A stretch of DNA of 64,000 bases from JAFGPS01 sp964628465. Lineage in GTDB: Bacteria > Planctomycetota > Phycisphaerae > Sedimentisphaerales > Anaerobacaceae. Positions 18,506 through 25,640 of this stretch are shown here, piece by piece (the first letter of the stretch is position 1; each line of letters starts with the position of its first letter). The position numbers were made by a program, and so were the translations under genes. The notes under the pieces are model-generated. The model saw only the letters and a program-made list of their open reading frames with translations. It had not been told where the DNA came from and did not search any database. The stretch spans positions 1 through 64,000 of the forward strand of contig CAZVOA010000004.1 in NCBI GenBank assembly GCA_964628465.1. The letters are read 5' to 3'.

Positions 18506-20848
18506 ATGGAACCAGTATTCGTTGATCTTCATATTCACACTTCAGAGAATCTTGTTAATTTGAATCAATCCTATGATCTTGACTTATTGAAAGAGAAGAT
18601 TGAGAAGGAAGCAGAGGGCTCTCCCTATCTCATATCACTTACGGACCACAATACAATCAACAAGACTATATATCTGAAAGCGGTTGAAAAGTTTGAGCAT
18701 TTTCTTTTGGGTGTAGAATTGCATATACGCAACTATGCAGATGAGCCACCCTATCATTGTCACATTTATTTTAATTTGAAGAAAATAGACGCGGCATCTA
18801 TAGATAGTATCAATGCGATATTAGATAAACTTTATCCCAACAAAATGGTCGCGGATAATGACAAGAGTATACCAAGGCTAGAAGATATAATGAACAGTTT
18901 TGATTCATTTGAATTTGTTCTCCTTCCGCATGGTGGACAATCCCATAAAACTTTCAACAAATCTATTCCCAAAGACACAAAATTTGATAATACTATGGAG
19001 AGAAATGTTTATTACAATCATTTCGATGGCTTTACTGCAAGAAGTGATAAGGGTTTAGATGAAACTATAGACTACTTCAATCGTCTTGGGATAAAGGAAT
19101 TTGTTAACCTTATCACAGCTTCTGATAATTACACGCCACAAAATTATCCCAAAGCCAAAGCTCCAGATGCACCTCCTTTCGTCAAGACATGGATGTTGTC
19201 TCTTCCTACATTTAATGGACTGCGTCTATCACTTTCAGAATCTTCAAGACTTAAGTACGGAAAGAAACCAGATTCCTGGGCAGAATATATTGAACATGTT
19301 TTATTAAAAAATGACAATATTAATATAGACGTAGATTTGACACCGGGCTTAAATGTGGTGATCGGTGGTTCCTCCAGTGGCAAGACTTTGTTTGTTGATT
19401 CACTTTACAGAAAGATAATTAATGATTTTGAAGGTAGCAACTATTCAGCATATGGTGTTGAGGAAATACATGTTTTGAACAAAACGGGACAAAAACCTTA
19501 TTACCTTGAACAGACTTATATTAGCAAGGTATGCGACTACAAGGACAAAGATAATAATATCGAGGACATTTCTGTCCTAAAGAGAGTTTTTCCAGATGAT
19601 GTAGAAGAATCTAAAGGAATAGCCAATGGTCTATCAGAGTTGAATTCTTATCTGTCATTATTAGTTCAATCGGTAAAAGAGATGGAATCTATTCAGAATG
19701 TTTTAGCAACGATACCTAATCTTTCTAGTCTCATCGTTACAGAAGAGATACAAGATAATCCACTTAAGTATATTTTGCCTACTGAAAAAGTTATTGATTC
19801 GATTAGATATAGTAATGTAAGTTACGAAAATGATGTTAAAAATCTCGACAAAATCGAAAAGTTTTTATCAGAGAATCCTTTAATCAATCATGATAAAATC
19901 CTTGTTGAAAAACTTAAAAAAGAACTTAAAATGGCATTTGACCATTCAAAAATGGAGTCTACCATTCGAGAGACAATTGGAGTTTATAAGAAAGAAATTG
20001 ATGATGCAAAAAAAGCAGATAAGCTAGAAGTTACTACAAAGGCACGCCAGTTTGATGAATTACTAAAATGTGTCAGAAAATACTTTAAATTCAATAAACA
20101 ATTTTATGAGTCTTTAGACGTTATATCAAAGTTTGCCTTAAAGATTCCCACAAAAAAGGTTGAATCCATGGGACATACTCTTTTTATTCAGAACGAATTT
20201 AATTTAACAAAGGATAAATTTCTTGAAGTTGTGAATATTATGTTGAAAACCAAATATAAATTAAAAAAATTCAGTGATATTACACCTGAAAGCCTATTTA
20301 AAACTAAATTCAGTGAGCGAGGTCCCAAAGTTGAAGGCTATGATAGTTTCAAAAATAAAGTGCACTCAGAATTTGTGAGTATGAATAAAAAGAAATATAG
20401 CATAATCACAAAGGAAGGCAAGGAGTTTGATCGATTGAGTGCTGGCTGGAAGACCTCGGTAATACTTGACTTAATACTTGGTTGTGATACTGATAATGCA
20501 CCTCTCATCATTGATCAGCCTGAAGACAATCTAGCAACAAGCTATATTAATTCTGGCCTGCTTAAAGCCATTAAGGAATGTAAATATAGAAAACAGATTA
20601 TCCTTGTTTCACATAATGCTACCATACCAATGTTAGGTGATGCCCAGAATATTATCATGTGTAGAAACGAAGAAAAAGTTATAATTATTAAGTCAAATCC
20701 TCTTGAAGGCTCAATTGACGATAAAGACGTTGTTGATCTGATAGCTGACACTACAGATGGTGGAAAGATTTCGATAAAAAAACGTGTTAAAAAATATAAT
20801 CTTAAGAAATTTAGGAGTTCTGATGAAGCTAATATTCAAAAAAGATGA
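18506..20848 (+). CDS. PHP phosphoesterase-ABC/SMC-type ATPase fusion (TrlF-like)
   Basis: 780 residues from the ATG at 18506 (AAGGAACATTAAA upstream; an earlier in-frame ATG lies 12 codons ahead). The N-terminal PHP domain (about 1-240) has metal ligands in VDLHIHTSEN and SLTDHNT and a later LLPHGGQSH. The ATPase half has Walker A GGSSSGKT (about 288-295), a long coiled-coil-like middle (about 380-560), a signature-like RLSAGWKTSV, Walker B PLIIDQPEDNL (about 665) and an H-loop ILVSHNATI. The layout matches TrlF-type proteins, a PHP-ATPase group seen in islands and suspected in nucleic-acid-directed defence. Both active sites look complete. It overlaps the next gene by 26 bp, so the two are probably made together. 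Confidence 0.85.
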   Translation: MEPVFVDLHIHTSENLVNLNQSYDLDLLKEKIEKEAEGSPYLISLTDHNTINKTIYLKAVEKFEHFLLGVELHIRNYADEPPYHCHIYFNLKKIDAASIDSINAILDKLYPNKMVADNDKSIPRLEDIMNSFDSFEFVLLPHGGQSHKTFNKSIPKDTKFDNTMERNVYYNHFDGFTARSDKGLDETIDYFNRLGIKEFVNLITASDNYTPQNYPKAKAPDAPPFVKTWMLSLPTFNGLRLSLSESSRLKYGKKPDSWAEYIEHVLLKNDNINIDVDLTPGLNVVIGGSSSGKTLFVDSLYRKIINDFEGSNYSAYGVEEIHVLNKTGQKPYYLEQTYISKVCDYKDKDNNIEDISVLKRVFPDDVEESKGIANGLSELNSYLSLLVQSVKEMESIQNVLATIPNLSSLIVTEEIQDNPLKYILPTEKVIDSIRYSNVSYENDVKNLDKIEKFLSENPLINHDKILVEKLKKELKMAFDHSKMESTIRETIGVYKKEIDDAKKADKLEVTTKARQFDELLKCVRKYFKFNKQFYESLDVISKFALKIPTKKVESMGHTLFIQNEFNLTKDKFLEVVNIMLKTKYKLKKFSDITPESLFKTKFSERGPKVEGYDSFKNKVHSEFVSMNKKKYSIITKEGKEFDRLSAGWKTSVILDLILGCDTDNAPLIIDQPEDNLATSYINSGLLKAIKECKYRKQIILVSHNATIPMLGDAQNIIMCRNEEKVIIIKSNPLEGSIDDKDVVDLIADTTDGGKISIKKRVKKYNLKKFRSSDEANIQKR

Positions 20849-21047
20849 TAAATCTCAAATTAGTGTATTCCAAGAAATCGATAAAAAGGTACAGGAATTT
20901 TCTTATGTGGATATGATTAAAGCTTTGATAGTATCCAAGAAAATGGAAAAGCCTGAGATATTAAAAGGTTTTACTGTTGCAGAAATCACAAGTATTAATC
21001 GGATGGTTGAGCTTATCAACAAGGAAATTAGTACTATTGATAAATAA
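20823..21047 (+). CDS. Small partner protein overlapping the PHP-ATPase
   Basis: 74 residues from the ATG at 20823, which has AGGAG 5 bp upstream; the start lies inside the end of the PHP-ATPase gene. It is charged and helical (KKDDKSQISVFQEIDKKV, then a C-terminal helix with VAEITSINRMVELINKEIS) with no motif I recognise. Tight translational coupling to the ATPase suggests a subunit, adaptor or inhibitor of it. An IS3 remnant begins 22 bp after the stop codon, which may have removed further genes of the locus. Confidence 0.65.
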   Translation: MKLIFKKDDKSQISVFQEIDKKVQEFSYVDMIKALIVSKKMEKPEILKGFTVAEITSINRMVELINKEISTIDK

Positions 21048-21069
21048 TATTTTGAAAATTCGACAATGA

Positions 21070-21400
21070 TGTGCCCCCATTTTATGTACCACATGTTAAT
21101 AGAGAGTTACACACATTTTGTTTGATGTATTGCTGAGGCGAAGGCGTAGCCGAAGCCGAAGCGATTCATTCGGCCGCAAATTCAGCCGGTGTTTTATCAT
21201 CTAAGCTGCTGTGTGGTCGATGATTATTATATTCAAGACACCAGTTTTCCACAAGAACCTTTGCCTCCTTCACTGAATGAAATATTTCTCGATCTAAAAC
21301 CTCATTACGCAATTTTCCGTTGAAAGACTCGATATAACCATTCTGCCATGGACAACCAGGCTCAATGTACAACGTATAAACTGAATTTTCGCTGTTAATG
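21070..21400 (-). mobile_element. IS3-family remnant, 3' end only
   Basis: The left end carries the terminal repeat typical of this IS3 subgroup (TGTGCCCCCATTTTATGTACCAC from 21070). Only the last third of orfB is left, and the reading frame closes about 75 bp beyond the recognisable homology. The right boundary is therefore approximate. No orfA or second terminal repeat is present. Confidence 0.6.
21166..21372 (-). pseudogene. Truncated IS3-family OrfB, C-terminal 68 residues
   Basis: The fragment starts inside the DDE core at LYIEPGCPWQNGYIESFNGK, with the third catalytic acid (Glu of YIES), and ends normally at NNHRPHSSLDDKTPAEFA. About 200 N-terminal residues, including the first two catalytic acids, are missing. 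Behind the stop codon is a GC-rich palindromic segment (21134-21165) absent from standard IS ends. It is not functional. Confidence 0.85.
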
Positions 21401-21670
21401 CCATTAATCTTTCCGCTATTATTTTTTGTTTATGACTACTCGCAGGACTGATAAAGCCCCCCTGCTTTTATGCAAGCCGGTCAGGCTTGGAACGATTTTT
21501 ACTGTCCGCAACCTGCGGCAACATTCCTGTATCGGCTATTCACACAGGCGGCTTTAACAGAAGAAATACAATTGGTCGCTGAGCCTGATTTGGCTGTGTT
21601 ACTGTAAGTTGCAGAATACCGCCTCACCTCAGTCAATGAGATATGAAGATACCAACCCGAATAGGCAAGG
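21373..21670. other. Junction debris without a gene
   Basis: About 300 bp between the IS3 remnant and the nuclease-like gene. No frame longer than about 20 codons reads like protein. It probably contains pieces of disrupted elements, and I see no repeat of the IS end here. Confidence 0.4.
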
Positions 21671-22096
21671 TTATCCTGAAAGTACCTTGCTATTACCCAA
21701 ATTCACACTGTTTCGTTTCGATTGTATCGAATGTAATTTGCCTTCCAGCGACTGTTCTATCCTCTCCAATATCTGTTCCTGCCAATTACCATTGAAGGAA
21801 GATTCCACTAAATAGATTCCCTCGATTCCTGCCTGTTTGTAAGTTTCTATTTTATGAATAGTCTGTTCATCATATCCTGCATTGCCGTTCATCCCGAAGT
21901 ACTCGATTATCATACCATACCGCGGCAGACGGAAATCAGGATACCATAATCGAACCTGATCCCGGTCTTTAATCGCCATTGGATATTCATATTGATAGTC
22001 GATGTCCTGACTGTTCAGAAAGCTGCCAATTCTTTTTTCGCCCCGGCTCTTAAAAGGTAAAAAACTATTGTTCCCGTAAGTTACATAAGTCATCAA
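21671..22096 (-). CDS. PD-(D/E)XK-like nuclease domain protein
   Basis: 141 residues. The core reads like a small restriction-endonuclease fold: an N-terminal helix with SRGEKRIGSFLNSQDIDYQYE, then a strand pair with the acidic sites in RLWYPDFRLPRYGMIIEYFG (Asp of YPDF, Glu of IIEYF), then a helix and the strand GIEGIYLVE. In canonical family members the last acid is followed by x-Lys; here it is Glu-Tyr-Phe, a variant seen in Vsr/DUF559-like relatives. It stands alone, with an IS remnant on one side and the hairpin cluster on the other, so its partner, if any, may be lost. Nuclease activity is inferred from fold pattern only. Confidence 0.6.
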   Translation of the reverse strand: MMTYVTYGNNSFLPFKSRGEKRIGSFLNSQDIDYQYEYPMAIKDRDQVRLWYPDFRLPRYGMIIEYFGMNGNAGYDEQTIHKIETYKQAGIEGIYLVESSFNGNWQEQILERIEQSLEGKLHSIQSKRNSVNLGNSKVLSG

Positions 22097-22730
22097 ACAA
22101 GTTAGTTTTTAAACTATTTATATGTTTCTATAAGGGGAAAATAACAAAAATCTGTTGTTCCACACAATATTTTTAAAGAAATTTTAAGAAACTTCATAAA
22201 ATAGCTAACATCTTGAAATACAAGGAGTTAATAATGATTCTTGTTCTCCTGCTCCAAAGGCTTTACCTTCTATTCCCAACGGAACACAAAAATTAACACT
22301 CCACAATTGAGCTTTGCTCACACACGTGGAGGAAAATTCAAAACACACAACAATGCCCCCCCGCGACCGAAGGGAGCGGGGCTTGTATCGGACCCCGAAG
22401 GGGTCCTAAATGCCCGAAGGGCCTGCCCCCTAAATAGGGCTTCGCAGAAGCCCAATATGACCGCAAGGTCTATAAATATATCTGGTCTCGAAGAGACCCT
22501 AATTGTCCGTCAGGACTTAATCAGTAACCATTATCTTATCTGCTTGCAGATACATAATACTCAGCATCCTAAAGATCATGGGATAACCATGGTCTTCCAT
22601 CCTGACATTTTTCATACAACAATCTCAGGTGCAAAATTGATTCTCTGCTATCAATTCTGTCTCAATATAATTGTATGAAATTGTCGAATATCCTATCGTT
22701 TCTGGACAATGTATATTCTGTCCTGAATTG
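22097..22730. other. Intergenic region dominated by stem-loops
   Basis: 634 bp between two minus-strand genes. The only long frame (22241-22678, plus strand) reads as low-complexity and runs straight through the hairpins, so I do not call it a gene. The middle is taken up by the hairpin cluster described separately. Confidence 0.6.
22359..22596. repeat. Cluster of about nine consecutive tiny hairpins
   Basis: Nine short stem-loops follow one another over 238 bp with 2-54 bp between them. Stems: 22359-22381 (CCCCGC/GCGGGG); 22390-22406 (GGACCCC-GAA-GGGGTCC); 22412-22422 (GCCC-GAA-GGGC); 22437-22453 (GGGCTTC-GCA-GAAGCCC); 22459-22470 (GACC-GCAA-GGTC); 22484-22498 (GGTCTC-GAA-GAGACC); 22505-22516 (GTCC-GTCA-GGAC); 22537-22552 (TATCTG-CTTG-CAGATA); 22572-22596 (10 bp with one G-T pair). 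The stem sequences differ while the loops repeat GAA, GCA, GCAA or CTTG, so structure rather than sequence is conserved. No repeat-spacer pattern of a CRISPR is present. Confidence 0.75.
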
Positions 22731-22755
22731 CTAATTGCATGACTTGAAACGATAG
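22693..22755. other. 10-bp inverted repeat across the 3' end of the 22731 gene
   Basis: CTATCGTTTC (22693-22702) and GAAACGATAG (22746-22755) can pair, with a second small GGACA/TGTCC hairpin nested between them. The right arm lies inside the last codons of the minus-strand gene and the left arm beyond its stop. It may act in transcript ending or stability, but there is no U-run. Confidence 0.5.
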
Positions 22756-23000
22756 CTCCTTTTTAGCGTCTCAATAATGAGCTTGTGATCCAGGATAATT
22801 TCATCAGCTTCCTGCTCTGTCACACGCCATTTAGGATAAATACCTATCTTAGCCAGCTTATCAAGCTGCTCATATTTAGCTGGCTCAACAACTGAGTCAA
22901 TATGCTTCGGCGTAAGACGACCTCTCCGCCCTGCTTCAAGGAAACGAAGGAGCTTGTCAATTAAATCTGGTTCGTGTTCTCGATAATTTATTTTTTCCAT
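22731..23000 (-). CDS. Conserved hypothetical protein, 89 residues
   Basis: A small charged helical protein I do not recognise. The N-terminal half is basic (FLEAGRRGRLTPKHIDSV) and the C-terminal half acidic-helical (VTEQEADEIILDHKLIIETLKR). It is the last of a run of minus-strand genes (about 27.6 to 22.7 kb) that looks like island or prophage cargo. A strong hairpin lies about 20 bp before its start and an inverted repeat overlaps its end. Start at 23000 is taken as the first ATG. Confidence 0.55.
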   Translation of the reverse strand: MEKINYREHEPDLIDKLLRFLEAGRRGRLTPKHIDSVVEPAKYEQLDKLAKIGIYPKWRVTEQEADEIILDHKLIIETLKRSYRFKSCN

Positions 23001-23020
23001 AAGCTCGGAGTATTGACCTG

Positions 23021-23070
23021 CCTTTTACGTTTTTAGCGAAGCGACCCCGAAGGGGGAAAAACCTAAAAGG
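23021..23070. promoter_or_regulatory. Long imperfect hairpin upstream of the 22731-23000 gene
   Basis: CCTTTTA (23021-23027) pairs with TAAAAGG (23064-23070), then after one mismatch GTTTTT (23029-23034) pairs with AAAAAC (23057-23062), and the tip is CCCC-GAA-GGGG (23045-23055). It begins 20 bp before the start codon of the minus-strand gene, so in its mRNA the structure sits in the leader. A role in transcript control is inferred only. The flanking region to 23308 has no gene. Confidence 0.55.
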
Positions 23071-23308
23071 TTAAGGGAAAGACAGAGAGCGGGAAAAATA
23101 AATGAGAACACCGAACGCATTTATTGAAATTCGCGGTAAGGATTGCAGAGCGGTAATCTGCGAACCTGTTAAGACCAAAAGCTTAAATGGTTAGCTGAGC
23201 ATATATCCTGCGAAGCGCCTTTTATGATTTTGCGTCATGTTTCAGTGTCCGAATGGAGCCTGATGACTAAAAAATAAAAAAGGTAAAAATAAGCGTCCTG
23301 AAAGAACT

Positions 23309-23599
23309 TCAGACTTTCTGAATTTCAACTTCAGGGCAAAGCGTCCAGTTTCCTTTCGGTACTTTCCAGACACGATTGCCTAAGAGTCTAAGCTCGGTTT
23401 CCGAAATCTTTCCGAATTCCGCGTATTCAGGACAAGCCGACAGACGGGCATATCCAAATAAAATCTGGTCATCCGGATACACTTTGCCATTGATGTAACT
23501 GTCCTGTTTATACAACTTTTCAGTTATATACCAATAACTTCCGTCGAAACTTTCGTACACTTCGATTATTGGTTCACCATGGATTACAGCATTTTCCAC
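23309..23599 (-). CDS. Conserved hypothetical protein, 96 residues
   Basis: I choose the GTG at 23599, because AAGGAGGT sits 7 bp before it; an in-frame GTG three codons earlier overlaps that sequence. The protein is globular, rich in Tyr, Trp and acidic residues (ESFDGSYWYITEKLY then FGYARLSACPEYAEFGK), with no membrane segment. It resembles small antirestriction- or phage-type hypotheticals in composition, but I cannot name a family. It is the fourth gene of the co-directional minus-strand block with the 23672, 24201, 24578 and 24920 genes. Confidence 0.6.
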   Translation of the reverse strand: MENAVIHGEPIIEVYESFDGSYWYITEKLYKQDSYINGKVYPDDQILFGYARLSACPEYAEFGKISETELRLLGNRVWKVPKGNWTLCPEVEIQKV

Positions 23600-23671
23600 T
23601 ATTTTCACCTCCTTGTAATTTATATTTTAATTTAATGCGCTCTCGCATAAACATTAAATCACTTCAGAGCA

Positions 23672-24199
23672 TTATTCTTTGAAAGCAACTTTGAGTTCTG
23701 TGAAACCTTCAGGTATTTCAAATTCAACCGAAAGTATGTCTTGCGCCCAGATACCGACTTTATCTGAATCTGGCAAATTGTCGTAATAGTCCCCGCCGCC
23801 CCTGCCGTTTCCAAGTGCTGTTAATAAAGGAAGCGGATTTACTCTCCAGCCGGCTGAATCTTTTGGCATTTTTGAATAAACAACATATTCTTTCGTTGTA
23901 TGATTTACCAGGATAGCCCTATGCTGCTCTTCCTCCAATAGAGTTTCTTCGGGTTTGATTTTGTTAATATCGGTTACTTTGTCATAATAATCTTTCTCAC
24001 CTTCTTCGTTGTAATAATCGCCACACCATACAATTGGTTTTTTATGCCATGCCCCGCCTGGAGTCATTAACTTCATCACCGCACCGACAAACTCGTTGCC
24101 AATCCATGAATGCTCCATCAGTTTCAATCCGTTTCCATAATCATGCGAGTAGAGCCACTGGCCGTTCGCAAGGTTTATCGGTTTGTAGTATTGTCCCAT
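23672..24199 (-). CDS. Conserved phage/plasmid-type hypothetical protein (MGQYYKP family)
   Basis: 175 residues beginning MGQYYKPINL and continuing WLYSHDYGNGLKLMEHSWIG, an opening I recognise from a family of uncharacterised proteins carried by plasmids and phages. The conserved IVWCGDYYNEEG follows. The middle is acidic and the C-terminus ends in a beta-rich stretch. No catalytic motif is evident. The start lies 1 bp after the stop of the upstream gene (24201), so the two are translationally linked. The family is a marker of mobile cargo rather than of a known function. Confidence 0.7.
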   Translation of the reverse strand: MGQYYKPINLANGQWLYSHDYGNGLKLMEHSWIGNEFVGAVMKLMTPGGAWHKKPIVWCGDYYNEEGEKDYYDKVTDINKIKPEETLLEEEQHRAILVNHTTKEYVVYSKMPKDSAGWRVNPLPLLTALGNGRGGGDYYDNLPDSDKVGIWAQDILSVEFEIPEGFTELKVAFKE

Positions 24200-24200
24200 T

Positions 24201-24485
24201 TTAATCTATATTGTCACCATACTCCTCGTACGGCAGGTTTTCCATATAAGTCCACTGTGTTTTTATTTTAGCTTCAGGATTTATTTTCTTCAGACTGGCT
24301 GAGATTTCGTTGTGGGCTTCTTCTTCACTCATGCCGCCATGGAGAGAACCTTCCCCATCGAAGAATATTTCATCTTTCCAGTTAGAGGTTTGGCCCTCCC
24401 AGCCAAATTCTTCAGAGCATATTTTGAGAAGCTGTTCTTCTGAAATGCCTTTAGCTACGACGACAAGTCTATAATATCTGCTCAT
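24201..24485 (-). CDS. Conserved hypothetical protein, 94 residues
   Basis: It opens MSRYYRLVVVAKGISEEQLL and has an acidic, aromatic middle (FGWEGQTSNWKDEIFFDGEG) followed by a helical segment (MSEEEAHNEISASLKK). The pattern is of a small alpha/beta protein that alternates strands and helices. I cannot assign a family. It immediately precedes the MGQYYKP-family gene in the same operon, and its own upstream region is a short 92-bp gap. Confidence 0.6.
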   Translation of the reverse strand: MSRYYRLVVVAKGISEEQLLKICSEEFGWEGQTSNWKDEIFFDGEGSLHGGMSEEEAHNEISASLKKINPEAKIKTQWTYMENLPYEEYGDNID

Positions 24486-24577
24486 TTTAATTTTTTATTA
24501 ATACCCATTTAACCATTTATTCCTGAAGATTTTTTCTTCACATGAAAAAGAAGAAAAAATCGAAATAAAAGAAATTT

Positions 24578-24877
24578 TCATTCAAGCATATCAAGCCCGA
24601 CAAGTTCTTTGCCTGATGGGCCCGGATATCCAATTGCAACAAGCTTTCGCCCCTTGAGATTTGCGATTCCCATCAAACGTTTGTACTGGCCGTATGTGAG
24701 AGTGACAAAGATTTCTTTGTCTTCCCAGAATGCTTTTATTGAGAAAGAAATGGATTTTGACTTACCCAGAGTACTTTCTCTCGGCTTGGAATACAGCGGT
24801 TTGATTACATCTCCTTTTTCAAGAGTGTATTTTACACCCGCAGCCCCATCTTTCTTTTGATAGTTTTCAGTTTTCAT
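24578..24877 (-). CDS. Conserved hypothetical protein, 99 residues
   Basis: The ATG at 24877 is preferred because AAAGGGGGAA lies just upstream; the open frame continues 7 codons further without a better site. The sequence is beta-rich with Lys and Gly (SISFSIKAFWEDKEIFVTLT, then LKGRKLVAIGYPGPSGKELV). That resembles a small OB- or SH3-like barrel, though this is a guess from alternating hydrophobics. No catalytic residues stand out. It belongs to the minus-strand accessory operon. Confidence 0.6.
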   Translation of the reverse strand: MKTENYQKKDGAAGVKYTLEKGDVIKPLYSKPRESTLGKSKSISFSIKAFWEDKEIFVTLTYGQYKRLMGIANLKGRKLVAIGYPGPSGKELVGLDMLE

Positions 24878-24919
24878 TAGTTTTATTCCCCCTTTCAATT
24901 GATATATAATTTGCTGGTT

Positions 24920-25399
24920 TTACAGTCTTATTCTGCTCAGTAATTCTTCTGCAAATTTCTTATCTGTCCTGGCTCGTTTTAAGCCTGCCTCGAAAATATC
25001 CAGATGATCGTTAATATCTCTTTCTGCTTCGGCCTGAATTATGGCTTTGAAGTCCTGGTATGCAAGAAGCATTGCCGTATTCAAATCCCTATAATCTCCT
25101 CCTCCGTATAATCCATTTATATTCGAACAGAAGAGTTCGAAAAATCTTTGTACGTCACAGCCTGCCTCAAAGTAAGTGGAGTAAAAGCCATGCAAGTTAT
25201 AGTGGGCAATGTAACCGCAGTGTAAATGCAAATGATTATAAAGTCTTTTTGTAAAGTTTTCTTTCTTCAAGCCATTTTTAAGGAAAGTATTCCAGTTTTT
25301 AAGTACACGTTCTTTTTCCTTAGCTGTCATGAACCTTGTATCAGTAAAGTTATTAATCCTTTGTTTTTCCATTTTCTTTGTTATTGAGATTTTTTTCAC
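24920..25399 (-). CDS. Conserved hypothetical helical protein, 159 residues
   Basis: Mostly helical and basic at the N-terminus, with several His, Tyr and Cys in the middle (LYNHLHLHCGYIAHYNLHGF) and a charged C-terminus. The first codon of the frame is a GTG at 25399; an ATG ten codons later (MEKQRINNF) is an equally plausible start. The His-rich segment could bind metal, but no known signature is visible. It is the first gene of the minus-strand block, so the gap to 25640 should contain that block's promoter and the promoter of the divergent methyltransferase. Confidence 0.55.
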   Translation of the reverse strand: MKKISITKKMEKQRINNFTDTRFMTAKEKERVLKNWNTFLKNGLKKENFTKRLYNHLHLHCGYIAHYNLHGFYSTYFEAGCDVQRFFELFCSNINGLYGGGDYRDLNTAMLLAYQDFKAIIQAEAERDINDHLDIFEAGLKRARTDKKFAEELLSRIRL

Positions 25400-25640
25400 G
25401 GAAGTCAGAAAAAAACGAAATTCCCTGACAAGAACTTCACAATTAACTTATGTGCCTCACAATTTGCTATTTTTTGTAAACGATTGATTCAGTAATTTCT
25501 TCTTAACTTTACCAAATCCAGCAACTATAACCCCTGTAATTTGATTAGACCGTTCCTCAAGATAGCGATTCCCTTAAATTGGTTCAGGCAATAGTTAATA
25601 TCAGTTCAATTCTTAAAAAGCTCTGCCAGCTCCGCAAGGT

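Noticed and set aside
22359..22516. CRISPR array
   Set aside because: No constant repeat with variable spacers; the hairpin stems differ and units are 11-25 bp, and no cas gene is nearby.
22241..22678. 145-codon plus-strand frame
   Set aside because: It runs straight through the hairpin cluster, has no good ribosome binding site and reads as low-complexity protein without a domain.
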